Assembly: GCF_000340965.1 (NCBI RefSeq)
Contig: NZ_ANAY01000012.1
Coordinates: forward strand, 1-64,000
Length of the DNA stretch: 64,000 nt
Source: Nocardiopsis kunsanensis DSM 44524
GTDB lineage: Bacteria > Actinomycetota > Actinomycetes > Streptosporangiales > Streptosporangiaceae
Direction: 5' to 3'
In this document: in pieces, positions 26,688 to 36,055 of the stretch
Numbering within the stretch: position 1 is the first letter of the stretch
Layout: every line of letters begins with the position of its first letter
Translations under genes and position numbers: made by a program
Notes under the pieces: generated by a model
The model's database searches: none
What the model was told of the DNA's origin: nothing
What the model saw: only the letters and a program-made list of their open reading frames with translations

Positions 26688-27911
26688 TCAGCCGTGGCAG
26701 GCGCAGCCGCCGCCGTGCCCCTGGCCCTCCCCCTCGGTCTCGGCCTCGGGCAGACGGTCCACCAGCAGCGGCGCGGGCGCCGAGATCGTGGTGAGGCTGT
26801 ACTCGCTCATCGCCATGAGCGTGGCGACGACGGGGGTGGCGCCCCGGTCGGCCAGCAGTTCCGTGGGGCCCTTGGGGTAGCCACAGCCGAAACGCATCGC
26901 GGTGTCGATGTCCTCTGCGGTGGCGTACCCGTCGCCGAGCATACGCATGGCGTCGTCGATCTGCGGGGCCACGAGCATCTCGCCCAGGTCGAGGAGCTCC
27001 TCCTCACGGACCATCTGCGCGAAACGGCCGTCGGGCTGCGGCTCGGGGTCCTCGCCCCGGCCGGCGTAGAACCCCTGGCCGGACTTGCGCCCGAAGTGGC
27101 CGGCCGCCACCATCCGGCGCAGCAGGGGGGAGGCCACGTAGCGCGGGTCCTTGTACTCGTCCCAGAGCACGTCCATGACGGCCAGGCACACGTCCAGGCC
27201 CACCATGTCGGCGAGGGTGAGGGGCCCCATCGGCAGGCCGGCGGCCTTCTGCACGGCGGTGTCGATCTGCTCGCGGGAGGCGACCTTGCGCTCGTACAGC
27301 TTGATGGCGTCGTTGATGTAGGGCACCAGGAGCGCGTTGGCGACGAAACCCGCACGGTCGCCGACGGTGATCGGTGTCTTGCCGATGCGCTTGGCGACCT
27401 CGGTGACCACGTCGACGGTATCGCCGCTGGTGGAGACCGTCGTGATGACCTCGGCCAGCTTCATGACGGGCGCGGGGTTGAAGAAGTGCAGCCCCACGAC
27501 CTTGTCCGGACGCCCGGTGAGTGCGGCGATCTCGGTGACCGAGAGCGAGGAGGTGTTGGTCGCCAGGATCGTGCCGGGCGAGCAGATCCGGTCCAGATCA
27601 CCGAAGACGTCCCGCTTGATCGCGATGCTCTCGGGCACTGCCTCCACGACGAAGTCCGCGTCCGCGAGTTCGTTGCGCGAGGAGGTGAACGTGAGGCGGC
27701 CGTCGATCGCCGCACGTTCCTCCTCGTCGATCTTGCCCTTGCTCACGGCCTTCGAGAGGGACTTGTCGAGGTGGCCCTTGCCGCGGTCGAGGGCGGCCTG
27801 GTCGATTTCCACACCGACGACGTTGAATCCCGCGCGGGCGAACACCTCGGCGATGCCCGCGCCCATCGTGCCGAGTCCGACGACTCCGACCTTGTCAAAT
27901 TCCTGCACCAT
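26688..27911 (-). CDS. 3-hydroxyacyl-CoA dehydrogenase with His/Cys-rich tail
   Basis: NAD-dependent dehydrogenase of 407 residues acting on 3-hydroxybutyryl-CoA or longer chains. It has the Rossmann motif GLGTMGAGIAE (12-22), EAVPES, and the catalytic HFFNPAPVM, then two C-terminal helical domains (the first with GFVANALL), giving a tandem arrangement longer than the 280-residue short form. The last 12 residues, GQGHGGGCACHG, form a glycine-rich tail with two His and two Cys that I do not know from the family. Transcription is probably leaderless, because TAGGCT lies 6 nt before the ATG. Confidence 0.92.
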   Translation of the reverse strand: MVQEFDKVGVVGLGTMGAGIAEVFARAGFNVVGVEIDQAALDRGKGHLDKSLSKAVSKGKIDEEERAAIDGRLTFTSSRNELADADFVVEAVPESIAIKRDVFGDLDRICSPGTILATNTSSLSVTEIAALTGRPDKVVGLHFFNPAPVMKLAEVITTVSTSGDTVDVVTEVAKRIGKTPITVGDRAGFVANALLVPYINDAIKLYERKVASREQIDTAVQKAAGLPMGPLTLADMVGLDVCLAVMDVLWDEYKDPRYVASPLLRRMVAAGHFGRKSGQGFYAGRGEDPEPQPDGRFAQMVREEELLDLGEMLVAPQIDDAMRMLGDGYATAEDIDTAMRFGCGYPKGPTELLADRGATPVVATLMAMSEYSLTTISAPAPLLVDRLPEAETEGEGQGHGGGCACHG

Positions 27912-27923
27912 GGGACCAGCCTA
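27912..27923 (-). promoter_or_regulatory. Leaderless promoter -10 of the dehydrogenase gene
   Basis: TAGGCT (27918-27923) followed by 6 nt and the ATG at 27911. Confidence 0.55.
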
Positions 27924-28001
27924 GACGGCACCGAGTGCCACCGTGTGCACGGGAGTGCCTGAATCGGCCCGTTTTCCGGAAGATTCTGCCGGCGGCCCGG
28001 C

Positions 28002-28388
28002 TCAGCAGTCCACGAGTTCGGGACTCTGGTTCAGCAACTGGGCGCGCGGGCTCACGAACCGGCCGTGCGCCTCCTCTGCAGCAGGGGTGAACATCGCGAG
28101 CCGATGGCAGTTCTGGAAGGCCAGGCGCATACCGAAGTGGCGTTCGACCGCTGCGCGCATGGCGTCGCTGCCGACCAGACGCAGGAGCTGGCCGCGTTCG
28201 GCCTCTCCTGGGGGCGGGGTCTCGTTGGTCTCGAAACCGGCCTCGGCCGAGCGCGCCCGCGCGGCCACATCGCTGACCACGTTCCAGGCGTAGGGCAGGG
28301 ACTCCCGCACACAGGCGATGAAGTCGGCGTCCTCGACGGGTCCCTGCTCTGCCTTCTCCAGGAGCTCCGGTGACACGGTCAGCGACAT
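28002..28388 (-). CDS. Conserved actinobacterial protein (SCO5389-like)
   Basis: A 128-residue soluble protein without recognisable catalytic motifs. It reads like a small helical regulator: [10 protein letters not shown], then [36 protein letters not shown] and the end [17 protein letters not shown]. As I recall, Streptomyces has a homologue of this size near nucS. AAGGGAAG lies just before the ATG at 28388. It is divergent from nucS across 223 bp. Confidence 0.72.
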   Translation of the reverse strand: MSLTVSPELLEKAEQGPVEDADFIACVRESLPYAWNVVSDVAARARSAEAGFETNETPPPGEAERGQLLRLVGSDAMRAAVERHFGMRLAFQNCHRLAMFTPAAEEAHGRFVSPRAQLLNQSPELVDC

Positions 28389-28611
28389 GGTCTTCCCTTC
28401 GTCGTGCCGGTGCGCGGACGTGTGCCGCGCCTTCTCCGGAGACGTTAGGCACTGCGTTGCCGCGCCGTCACGGGTCGTCGGGGACACACCTGCCTTCCCC
28501 GGAGGACACATGGAAGTGGTTCCCGTTGTCATTGTCTTCCGGGTGGGGAGGGCTGCCCGAGCCGGGCGAACCGCCCTCGGACACCCCGGGAAGACGGTAA
28601 CGTTGCGTCCC

Positions 28612-29289
28612 GTGCGTCTCGTGATCGCGCGGTGCAGTGTCGACTACGTCGGCCGTCTCACCGCACACCTTCCGATGGCTCCCCGGCTGATCCTCGTCAA
28701 GGCCGACGGGAGCGTGTCCGTCCATGCCGATGACCGGGCCTTCAAACCCCTGAACTGGATGAACCCGCCGTGCAAGGTCCTCGAGGAGACCGTCGCCGAC
28801 GGCCCCGACGTCTGGACCGTCACGCACGGCAAGTCGGGTGAGAAGCTCGTGCTCACGATCGAGGAGGTCATGCACGACTCCTCCCACGAGCTGGGCAAGG
28901 ATCCCGGGCTGCAGAAGGACGGGGTCGAGTCCCACCTCCAGGAGCTGCTCGCCGAGCACATCACCACGCTCGGGGAGGGCTACACCCTCATCCGTCGCGA
29001 GTACCCCACCGCGATCGGACCGGTCGACATCCTGTGCCGGGACGGTGACAACGCCACGGTCGCGGTCGAGCTCAAACGCCGCGGCGAGATCGACGGGGTC
29101 GAGCAGTTGACCCGGTACCTGGAGCTGCTCAACCGCGATTCCACCCTCGCCCCGGTCACCGGTGTCTTCGCCGCCCAGGAGATCAAGCCGCAGGCCCGTG
29201 TACTCGCCGAGGACCGCGGTATCCGCTGCGTCGTGCTCGACTACGAGGAGCTGCGCGGCATCGAACCCGACGTCCTTCGCCTGTTCTAG
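28612..29289 (+). CDS. nucS: NucS/EndoMS mismatch-specific endonuclease
   Basis: A 225-residue endonuclease that cuts both strands at mismatches and substitutes for MutS/MutL repair in actinobacteria. The N-terminal DNA-binding domain is followed by a RecB-like nuclease core with Asp139 (VDI), Glu153 and Lys155 (VELKRRG). The C-terminal end LRLF matches the peptide used to bind the replication clamp in this family. The GTG at 28612 is chosen because homology starts there; TAACGT lies 8 nt upstream, so it may be leaderless. Confidence 0.94.
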   Translation: MRLVIARCSVDYVGRLTAHLPMAPRLILVKADGSVSVHADDRAFKPLNWMNPPCKVLEETVADGPDVWTVTHGKSGEKLVLTIEEVMHDSSHELGKDPGLQKDGVESHLQELLAEHITTLGEGYTLIRREYPTAIGPVDILCRDGDNATVAVELKRRGEIDGVEQLTRYLELLNRDSTLAPVTGVFAAQEIKPQARVLAEDRGIRCVVLDYEELRGIEPDVLRLF

Positions 29290-29478
29290 GACGTTCAGGG
29301 CCCGTCCGGCGTCCGTTCGAACCCGTGGAGGCGGGTCTGTGCCCGAGGGCCTGTGTCCGAGGTGGGTGGTCTTCCCCGCCACGTCGGGCACGGCCCGTCC
29401 GGTGTCCCCCGATCGGAGGACCCGCCGCGTCCGCACGGCCGATACCCCTCCCGCCACCTGCGCGGGAGGGTCGAAGGC

Positions 29479-30351
29479 ATGGACGACACTGCGATCGAGG
29501 TCGCCGACCTCCGTAAGAGTTACGGCGAGACACACGCCGTCGCCGGCATCGACCTGAGCATCTCCCGCGGCGAGATCTTCTCCTTCCTCGGACCCAACGG
29601 CGCGGGCAAGTCCACGACCGTGGAGATCCTCGAGGGGTTCCGTCACCGCGACAGCGGCACCGCCCGGGTGCTGGGACAGGACCCCGGCACGGCCGGCCGC
29701 GACTGGCGGGCCCGCATCGGTGTGGTCTGGCAGAAGGAGACCATGGCCCCCAAGATCCCCGTCCGCGCTCTGGTGCGGCACTTCGCGAGCTACTACCCCT
29801 CCCCCGCCGACCCCGACGAGGTCGTCGACCGGGTCGGCCTCTCCGAGAAGGCCGGCGCCCTGCCCGAGGTGCTCTCCGGCGGGCAGCGGCGGCGCCTGGA
29901 CGTGGCCCTGGGCATCGTCGGCCGCCCCGAGCTGCTCTTCCTCGACGAGCCCACCACCGGTTTCGACCCCGGGGCCCGGCGCGACTTCTGGGGGCTCGTC
30001 CGCAATCTGGCCGACGGCGGAACGACGATCGTGCTCACCACGCACTACCTGGAGGAGGCCGAAGCCCTGGCCGACCGGGTGTGTGTGGTCGCACGAGGCC
30101 GGGTCCGGGCCCTGGACACCCCTGCCGACCTGGGCGGGCGCTCGGCAGCGCGCGCCGTGGTGAGTTGGCGGGAGGACGGCCGCCGCCACGAGGTGGCCAC
30201 GGAAGAACCCGCCCGGGTGGTCTGCGAGGCGGCTGCCCGCTTCGACGGGGAGGTCCCGGAACTGACCGTGCACCGCCCCACCCTCGAGGAGATCTACCTC
30301 GGTCTGATCGCGGACGGTGCCGAGCACGACCGGACGGAGGTCCCTGCATGA
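29479..30351 (+). CDS. ABC-2 exporter ATP-binding protein
   Basis: A 290-residue ABC ATPase. Walker A GPNGAGKST, signature LSGGQRRRLDVALG, Walker B LLFLDEP and a late switch His (TTHYLEEA) are all present, as in drug-resistance ATPases of the DrrA type. A GGGAGGG lies 9 nt before the ATG. It heads a four-gene unit: its stop overlaps the permease start (ATGA), then a histidine kinase and response regulator. This suggests an exporter sensing its own substrate, possibly an antibiotic or a cell-wall stress signal (inference). Confidence 0.92.
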   Translation: MDDTAIEVADLRKSYGETHAVAGIDLSISRGEIFSFLGPNGAGKSTTVEILEGFRHRDSGTARVLGQDPGTAGRDWRARIGVVWQKETMAPKIPVRALVRHFASYYPSPADPDEVVDRVGLSEKAGALPEVLSGGQRRRLDVALGIVGRPELLFLDEPTTGFDPGARRDFWGLVRNLADGGTTIVLTTHYLEEAEALADRVCVVARGRVRALDTPADLGGRSAARAVVSWREDGRRHEVATEEPARVVCEAAARFDGEVPELTVHRPTLEEIYLGLIADGAEHDRTEVPA

Positions 30352-31202
30352 GCGCGCCCACGAAGAACCCCGAGTCCGCCGCCACCGCCCCGCCACAGCC
30401 CCCGCCTCTGCCGGGCACGCTCCGCCTGGGGTTGAGCCGGGGCTGGGTGGAGATCCGCTCCTTCACCCGCGAGTGGGAGAGCATGGTCTTCACCTTCTCC
30501 ATGCCCACGCTCGTCCTGGTCTTCTTCTCCGTCATCTTCGACGACATGTTCGACACAGGGGTGAGCGCGGTGGACTACTACCTGCCGGGGCTCATCGCGA
30601 TGGGGCTCATGTCGGTGAGCTTCCAGAACCTGGGCACCGGGATCGCCACCGAACGCGAGTACGGAGGGTTGCGCCGGCTCCGGGGCACACCTCTGGCGCC
30701 GGCGTCCTACTTCATCGGCAAGACGGTGATGGTGCTGTTCCTGGCCCTGGGCCAGCTGGCGCTCCTGCTCGGGGTGGCCGTCCTCGTCTTCGGTGCGAAC
30801 CTGCCCACCGACGCGGCCTCCTGGAGCACCGTGGGGTGGGTCTTCGTCCTGGGCACGATCGGTTGTGCGCTACTGGGCACCGCCGTGAGCTCACTGGCAC
30901 GCACCGCCCAGGCGGCGTCGGCGGTGATCATCGTTCCGTTCCTGCTCCTGCAGTTCACCTCCGGCATCTTCGTGCCCGTGTACCTGCTGCCCGAGTGGGT
31001 CTTCAACGGCGCCGCCCTGTTCCCCCTGCTGTGGATGGCCCAGGGCCTGCGCGCCGGGTTCTTCCCCGACGGGATGGCCGCGCTCGAAGCCTCGGGCTCC
31101 TGGGACCTGCACCTGGTCGCCCTGGCTCTGGGGGCATGGTGTGTGGTGGGCTTGGTGCTCACACTGGCCACGTTCCGGTGGAAGACGCGGAAGGACGGCT
31201 GA
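30348..31202 (+). CDS. ABC-2 type transporter permease
   Basis: A 284-residue integral membrane permease with about six hydrophobic segments and the ABC-2 signature stretch (GTPLAPASYFIGK...). A Pro-rich cytoplasmic start precedes the first helix. It pairs with the ATPase just upstream; the start ATG overlaps the ATPase stop, so synthesis is coupled. Substrate unknown. Confidence 0.9.
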   Translation: MSAPTKNPESAATAPPQPPPLPGTLRLGLSRGWVEIRSFTREWESMVFTFSMPTLVLVFFSVIFDDMFDTGVSAVDYYLPGLIAMGLMSVSFQNLGTGIATEREYGGLRRLRGTPLAPASYFIGKTVMVLFLALGQLALLLGVAVLVFGANLPTDAASWSTVGWVFVLGTIGCALLGTAVSSLARTAQAASAVIIVPFLLLQFTSGIFVPVYLLPEWVFNGAALFPLLWMAQGLRAGFFPDGMAALEASGSWDLHLVALALGAWCVVGLVLTLATFRWKTRKDG

Positions 31203-31209
31203 GGCGGCG

Positions 31210-32448
31210 ATGCACGAGAGCGGGGAGCGCCACGCCTGGGAACTGAGCCGGGGATGGGACATCTATTTCACCTCGGTGGTGCTGATCCTCCTGGCCCTGA
31301 GCCTGCTGACCTCCGAGCCCGGACCGCGGTCCTGGTGGACCGCCCTCCTCGTGGCCTCGCTCCTGCCCCTGTACTGGCTGGTGGGTCGCCGGATCATCCT
31401 GGAGGACCGCTACGCCTCGGGAGAGTCCCTGGTGTTCGGGCTCGTGGTCGCCACGGTCTGCTCGACGGCCGTCTTCCTCGACAGCGGCTTGGGTCTTCTC
31501 CTGCTGGCCCTGGCGCCCCTGTGTTTCATGACCGGGGGCGCGACCTACGGTGCCCTCTCGGTGGGGATCATCCTCGTCGTTCCCTGGCTCCTGCGCGGGA
31601 TCGTGGACGGCGATCCCGCGCTCTCCCTCCTGACCGGCCTCCTCTCCAACGCGATCGTGCTCGCCTTCGCCTACTGGTTCGGGCACTGGTTCGAGAAGGT
31701 CGTGCAGCAGAGCTGGGAACGGGCCGAGCTCATCGAGCAGCTCCGGGAGAGCCGTGCGGAGGCGACCCGTCTCTCCGAGCAGGCCGGGGCGATGGCCGAA
31801 CGCGAGCACTTGGCGCGGGAGATGCACGACACCCTCGCCCAGGGGTTCACCAGCATCATCACCCTCACCCAGGCGGTGGAGTCGGAGTTGGGGACCGACC
31901 CGGCCGCCGCACGCCGGCACCTGGAGCTCACCCGCCGGACCGCCATGGACAACCTCGCCGAGACCCGGGCCATGGTGGCCGCACGCGGGCCGGTGCTCCT
32001 GGAGGACGACGACCTGGAGGAGGCTCTGCAACGCCTGGCCGACCGGTTCGGCGCCGAACTCGGAATCACCGCGGAGGCGGAGGTGACCGGCCCGGCCCGT
32101 CCCCTGCCCGGCGACGTCCAGGTGTGTCTGCTGCGTACCGCCCAGGAGGCGCTGGCCAACGTCCGCAAACACGCCGGAGCGGAGAACGTACGGGTCCGGC
32201 TGGCCTACACGGACGTGGGGGTGTCCTTGGGCGTGCACGACGACGGGCGCGGGTTCGGCGCCGACCGGGCCGTCCAGGGCAACGGGCTGGCGAACATGCA
32301 CCGGCGCGCCCACGACCTCGGCGGGGTGCTCGACGTGGAGAGCACGCCCGGGGGCGGCACGACCGTGCGCCTGTCCCTGGCCACCGACGAGGCCGAGGAG
32401 GAGGCCCGGGACCCCGGAACGGCCGCGCGGAGGACGGAGACACCATGA
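31210..32448 (+). CDS. Sensor histidine kinase (NarL-type partner, HisKA_3)
   Basis: A 412-residue kinase with about six N-terminal transmembrane segments (roughly residues 17-158) and almost no extracellular loop, so it may sense within the membrane or through the adjacent transporter. The phosphoacceptor is His206 in EREHLAREMHDTLAQG; the ATP-binding domain follows, with N-box and GNGLANM. The ATG at 31210 is 8 nt after the permease stop. It forms a two-component system with the next gene. Confidence 0.9.
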   Translation: MHESGERHAWELSRGWDIYFTSVVLILLALSLLTSEPGPRSWWTALLVASLLPLYWLVGRRIILEDRYASGESLVFGLVVATVCSTAVFLDSGLGLLLLALAPLCFMTGGATYGALSVGIILVVPWLLRGIVDGDPALSLLTGLLSNAIVLAFAYWFGHWFEKVVQQSWERAELIEQLRESRAEATRLSEQAGAMAEREHLAREMHDTLAQGFTSIITLTQAVESELGTDPAAARRHLELTRRTAMDNLAETRAMVAARGPVLLEDDDLEEALQRLADRFGAELGITAEAEVTGPARPLPGDVQVCLLRTAQEALANVRKHAGAENVRVRLAYTDVGVSLGVHDDGRGFGADRAVQGNGLANMHRRAHDLGGVLDVESTPGGGTTVRLSLATDEAEEEARDPGTAARRTETP

Positions 32449-33080
32449 TCAGGATCCTGCTGGTGGACGATCATCCCGTGGTCCGCGAGGGCCTCCGGGG
32501 GATGTTGGCGGCCGAGACCGGCCTCACCATCGTCGGCGAGGCCTCTTCCGGCCCCGAGTCGGTGGCCCGGGTGGCCGAGCTGAGCCCGGACGTGGTCCTG
32601 ATGGACCTGCGTATGCCCGGAGGGGACGGTGTCGAGGCCACCGCACGCATCCGGGCCGAGTTCCCCGAGGTGCACGTCCTGGTACTGACCACCTACGACA
32701 TCGACCGGGACATCCTGCGTGCGGTCGAGGCCGGGGCGACCGGATATCTGCTCAAGGACACCCCGCGCGCGGAGCTCGCCGAATCGGTGCGCAGCGCCGC
32801 CCGGGGCGAGACTGTGCTCAGCGGGCGCCTGGCCGGCAAGGTGCTCACCAGGATGCGGCGGCAGGAGGAGCCCGAGCGCCCTGCGCTGTCGCCACGCGAG
32901 GCGGAAGTGCTGCGCCTGGCCGCCGAGGGGCGTACCAACGCGGCTATCGGCAGCGCTCTGCACATCAGCGCCACGACGGTCAAGACACACCTGATGAGGG
33001 CCTACGAGAAACTCGGTGTCAGTGACCGGACGGCGGCGGTGTCCCGAGCGATCCGGCGCGGGTTGCTCCCGGAGGGCTGA
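32445..33080 (+). CDS. NarL/LuxR-family response regulator
   Basis: A 211-residue regulator. The receiver has the acidic pair Asp8/Asp9, phosphoacceptor Asp54 (LMDLRMPG) and the conserved Lys near 105 (LLKD). The C-terminal LuxR helix-turn-helix (about 147-205) includes SPREAEVLRLAAEGRTN and VKTHLMRAYEKL. Its ATG overlaps the kinase stop (ATGA). Probably controls the exporter unit it belongs to. Confidence 0.93.
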   Translation: MIRILLVDDHPVVREGLRGMLAAETGLTIVGEASSGPESVARVAELSPDVVLMDLRMPGGDGVEATARIRAEFPEVHVLVLTTYDIDRDILRAVEAGATGYLLKDTPRAELAESVRSAARGETVLSGRLAGKVLTRMRRQEEPERPALSPREAEVLRLAAEGRTNAAIGSALHISATTVKTHLMRAYEKLGVSDRTAAVSRAIRRGLLPEG

Positions 33081-33184
33081 GCCCCGAGGACACACACGTT
33101 CCCGGGCCCGAGGGCCGAGGCCTCAGGGTGGGTTCAGGGCTCGCCCCCGATGCGGGGACTGCCCCCGAACGGAAGAATCAACAT

Positions 33185-33841
33185 ATGGTGGAAGACGTGA
33201 GCCAGTACGAACCCCCCGGACCCGAACGGATACGCGCCTCGGACGCCGACCGCGACGCCGTGGCCCATCGCCTGCGCGACGCCCTCGCCGAGGGCCGCTT
33301 GGACCTGGACGAACACAACGAGCGTCTGGACGCGACCTACCGGTCCAAGACGGTGGGAGAGCTGGTCCCGCTCACCGAGGACCTGCCTGAGGCCCCTTCC
33401 GACACCGCGCTGACCACGCCCGCGTCCGGGTCGCTGCGTCCCTCGCGCGGGTCCGAGCGCGTCGTGGCGGCCTCCCCCACGAGTTCCTCGGCGATCGCGA
33501 TCATGGGAGGCGCGGACCGCTCCGGTGACTGGGTCCTGCCCGGGAACTTCATGGCCACGGCGATCATGGGCGGGATCGAACTGGATCTGCGCAGCGCCAA
33601 GTTCACCCAGCACGAGACGACCATCTGGTGCTACCCGGTGATGGGCGGGATCGGCATCACCGTGCCCTACGACGTGCAGGTGCGGGTGCACGGCCTCCCG
33701 ATCATGGGCGGGTTCGGGCTGGAGAGCGAGGCTCCCGGCAGCAACGACCCGAACGCGCCGATCGTGCACATCCGCGGAATGGCGATCATGGGCGGGGTCG
33801 GGGTGGAGTACCGTTCCTGGAAGGACGACGGGGACGAGTAG
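33185..33841 (+). CDS. DUF1707 protein with LiaF-like C-terminal repeats
   Basis: A 218-residue protein. The N-terminal DUF1707 segment (about 12-60) reads RASDADRDAVAHRLRDALAEGRLDLDEHNERL. The C-terminal part contains five repeats with MGG cores (AIMGG, AIMGG, PVMGG, PIMGG, AIMGG), consistent with a small beta-solenoid like that of cell-wall-stress LiaF proteins. No membrane segment is present, so it is cytoplasmic or peripheral. It follows the exporter/two-component unit and may be functionally linked (inference). Confidence 0.78.
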   Translation: MVEDVSQYEPPGPERIRASDADRDAVAHRLRDALAEGRLDLDEHNERLDATYRSKTVGELVPLTEDLPEAPSDTALTTPASGSLRPSRGSERVVAASPTSSSAIAIMGGADRSGDWVLPGNFMATAIMGGIELDLRSAKFTQHETTIWCYPVMGGIGITVPYDVQVRVHGLPIMGGFGLESEAPGSNDPNAPIVHIRGMAIMGGVGVEYRSWKDDGDE

Positions 33842-34092
33842 TACCCGGCGGCCCGGACCGTGCCGGCGCCCCGTGCCTTCCCGCCGGTTCCCGCTCGGGT
33901 GAACGGTCCATCGAACCACAGGGCTCACCGGAAGGTAAGAGCCATGGCTGGTTGTGGCAATGCGGGCTTTCCCCCCTTGCCGGACACCTGTGCGTGGTGA
34001 CAGGCTGCCTCGACCGAACCTCGCCATCGGTGTCCGTCCCCCAACACCTTCACATCCCTGCGGGGCGGGCGCCCCATCCCAGGAGGATGAGA

Positions 34093-35721
34093 GTGCAAGA
34101 ACCCGCACCAGAGTTCGCGACCACGACCGGGTCCCGGTCCTTGTCCCGGAGCGCCACCGCTGCGGCGGGTGCGCTGGTCCTGACCGCGAGCACCCTGGCC
34201 CTGGGCTCACCCGCCCACGCGGCGAACGAACTGGAACCGACCGCCCCCGGGTCGGTCGCCCAGGCCCCTGCGGAGGTCTTCTCCGAACAGAACATGACCC
34301 AGCACCCGGGCACCCCGGCCGAAGCGCCGGAACAGGCTCCGCTCTCGGACCTGGTCACCGCCGAAGCGATCAAGTGGCACATGGAGAACCTGGCCACGAT
34401 CGCCGAGTACAACGGCGGCAACCGGGCCACGGGCACCGCCGGTTACGACGTGGCCGCCCAGTACGTGGAGGACCAGCTCGAGCGTGCCGGCTACGAGACC
34501 TGGCGCCACGAGTACGACTACGAGTTGTGGCGCGAGCAGTCCGGCCCCGTCCTGAACCAGACCGCTCCGGAGGAGTTGGAGCTGGTCGAGGACGAGGACT
34601 TCAACACGATGTCGTACTCGGGGCCGGGCGAGGTCTCCGCCCCGGGTGTGGCCGTGGCGCCCGAGAGCTCCTCCAGCGGCTGCTCGGCCGAGGACTTCGC
34701 CGACTTCCCCGAGGGCGCCGTGGCGATCACCGTGCGCGGGGAGTGCGAGTTCGGGCAGAAGGTCGCCAATGCCGCCGACGCGGGCGCATCTGCCGCGCTG
34801 GTGGTCAACACCGAGGACGAGTCCTTCCTCGGCACCTTGGGCGAGATGTCGGAGATCCCGGCGCTCGGTGTCTCCGGCCTGGCCGGGGAGCAGCTCCTGG
34901 CCGCCGGTGACGGGCTCGAGCTCGACCTCTCTGTCGATGCCGAGGTCACGGAGGAGAGCTCCTACAGCGTGCTCGCCGAGACCGAGGGCGGCGCCGACGA
35001 CAACGTGGTGACGGTCGGCGGGCACCTGGACAGCGTCGAGGACGGCCCGGGCATCAACGACAACGGGAGCGGGAGCAGCTTCGTGCTGGAGACCGCGATC
35101 CAGATGGCCCAGCAGGAGACGCCGAACAACAAGGTGCGTTTCGCCTTCTGGGGCACCGAGGAGGAAGGCCTGACGGGCTCGACCGAGTACGTGGGCGACC
35201 TGACGGAGGAGGAGCTCGACGAGATCGCGCTCTACCTCAACTTCGACATGATCGGCTCGCACAACTACGGCCGGTTCGTGCTCGACGGGCGTATGGACCT
35301 GCCCGGATCGGGTGGCGCCCCGTCGGGTTCGGGCGCGATCGCCCAGATCCTGGAGGAGTACTTCGATGAGCAGGGCCAGGTCCACGAGCCCGGTGTCCTG
35401 AGCGGGCGCAGCGACTACGGGCCGTTCATGGAGGCCGGGGTCGCCGCCGGCGGGCTGTTCAGCGGCGGCGACGGCGTCAAGTCCGAGGAGCAGGCCGAGT
35501 GGTACGGCGGGACCGCCGGAGAGCCGTTCGACCCCTATTACCACACGCCTGACGACACGATGGAGAACATCGACTGGAACTCGGTGGCAGAGCTGTCCGC
35601 AGCCGGCGCGCACGGTGTGGAGACACTCGCCGAGAGCACCCTTCCGGTCAACGGGGTGACCCCGCTCGCCGAGCAGGGCCCGGTGGAACTGCCGCGCAAG
35701 GGCGATGCCTGGCTGCGGTGA
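34093..35721 (+). CDS. Secreted M28-family metallo-aminopeptidase with PA domain
   Basis: A 542-residue exported peptidase. A signal peptide (SRSATAAAGALVLTASTLALGSPAHA) is followed by the peptidase, with a protease-associated insert around residues 185-290. Zinc ligands for two metals are visible: His311 (GGHLDS), Asp323 (NDNGSG), Glu356/357 (GTEEEG), Asp385 (NFDMIG) and a final His in YYHTPDD. It resembles the Streptomyces griseus aminopeptidase group. AGGAGG touches the ATG at 34087, so the GTG at 34093, with 6-nt spacing, is the better start. The 250-bp gap upstream contains a 10-bp palindrome AGCCATGGCT (33940-33949). Confidence 0.88.
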   Translation: MQEPAPEFATTTGSRSLSRSATAAAGALVLTASTLALGSPAHAANELEPTAPGSVAQAPAEVFSEQNMTQHPGTPAEAPEQAPLSDLVTAEAIKWHMENLATIAEYNGGNRATGTAGYDVAAQYVEDQLERAGYETWRHEYDYELWREQSGPVLNQTAPEELELVEDEDFNTMSYSGPGEVSAPGVAVAPESSSSGCSAEDFADFPEGAVAITVRGECEFGQKVANAADAGASAALVVNTEDESFLGTLGEMSEIPALGVSGLAGEQLLAAGDGLELDLSVDAEVTEESSYSVLAETEGGADDNVVTVGGHLDSVEDGPGINDNGSGSSFVLETAIQMAQQETPNNKVRFAFWGTEEEGLTGSTEYVGDLTEEELDEIALYLNFDMIGSHNYGRFVLDGRMDLPGSGGAPSGSGAIAQILEEYFDEQGQVHEPGVLSGRSDYGPFMEAGVAAGGLFSGGDGVKSEEQAEWYGGTAGEPFDPYYHTPDDTMENIDWNSVAELSAAGAHGVETLAESTLPVNGVTPLAEQGPVELPRKGDAWLR

Positions 35722-35786
35722 CCTGGTGATCCGGTCGGCCCGCGCCCCGGGGTGAGGGCCGGCCGATGCCCCCGGGGTACAGAAGA

Positions 35787-35823
35787 GCGGGCGGCGTGGA
35801 CCCCCCGGTCCCACGCCGCCCGC
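35787..35823 (+). terminator. Terminator after the M28 gene
   Basis: A 16-bp stem GCGGGCGGCGTGGACC / GGTC(C)CACGCCGCCCGC with one bulged base and a 4-nt loop. Confidence 0.75.
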
Positions 35824-36043
35824 CGAGACGGTGTCTCCCCCTTCGCATCGCACGGTCCGGGTGGTCCCCCTCTGCTTCAACCACACGAACCGGCGCGAAC
35901 ACCGCCGAGGGCTACTCTGTGTATCCCTCTTGTTTCTCAATGTATCAGTGATGTGCATCACCTTCACTCTCCGATATCGAACAGTTATCCTCCGTCCCCG
36001 CGGTTGCGCCAGGGGAGGAATCCGGCCCATTGCGCATCAGCTC
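35824..36043 (+). other. Upstream region of the adenosyltransferase gene
   Basis: Part of the 334-bp gap upstream of the adenosyltransferase gene. It is locally AT-richer than the neighbourhood and contains the GTGATG-TG-CATCAC dyad and CGATATCG (35972-35979). No cobalamin riboswitch (B12 box) could be recognised. Confidence 0.4.
35948..35961. promoter_or_regulatory. 14-bp perfect dyad
   Basis: GTGATG-TG-CATCAC, a perfect 6-bp inverted repeat about 95 bp upstream of the adenosyltransferase start. Candidate operator. Confidence 0.4.
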
Positions 36044-36055
36044 TAGGGTTGGGGC
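36044..36055 (+). promoter_or_regulatory. Leaderless promoter -10 of the adenosyltransferase gene
   Basis: TAGGGT (36044-36049) followed by 6 nt and the ATG at 36056. Confidence 0.55.
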
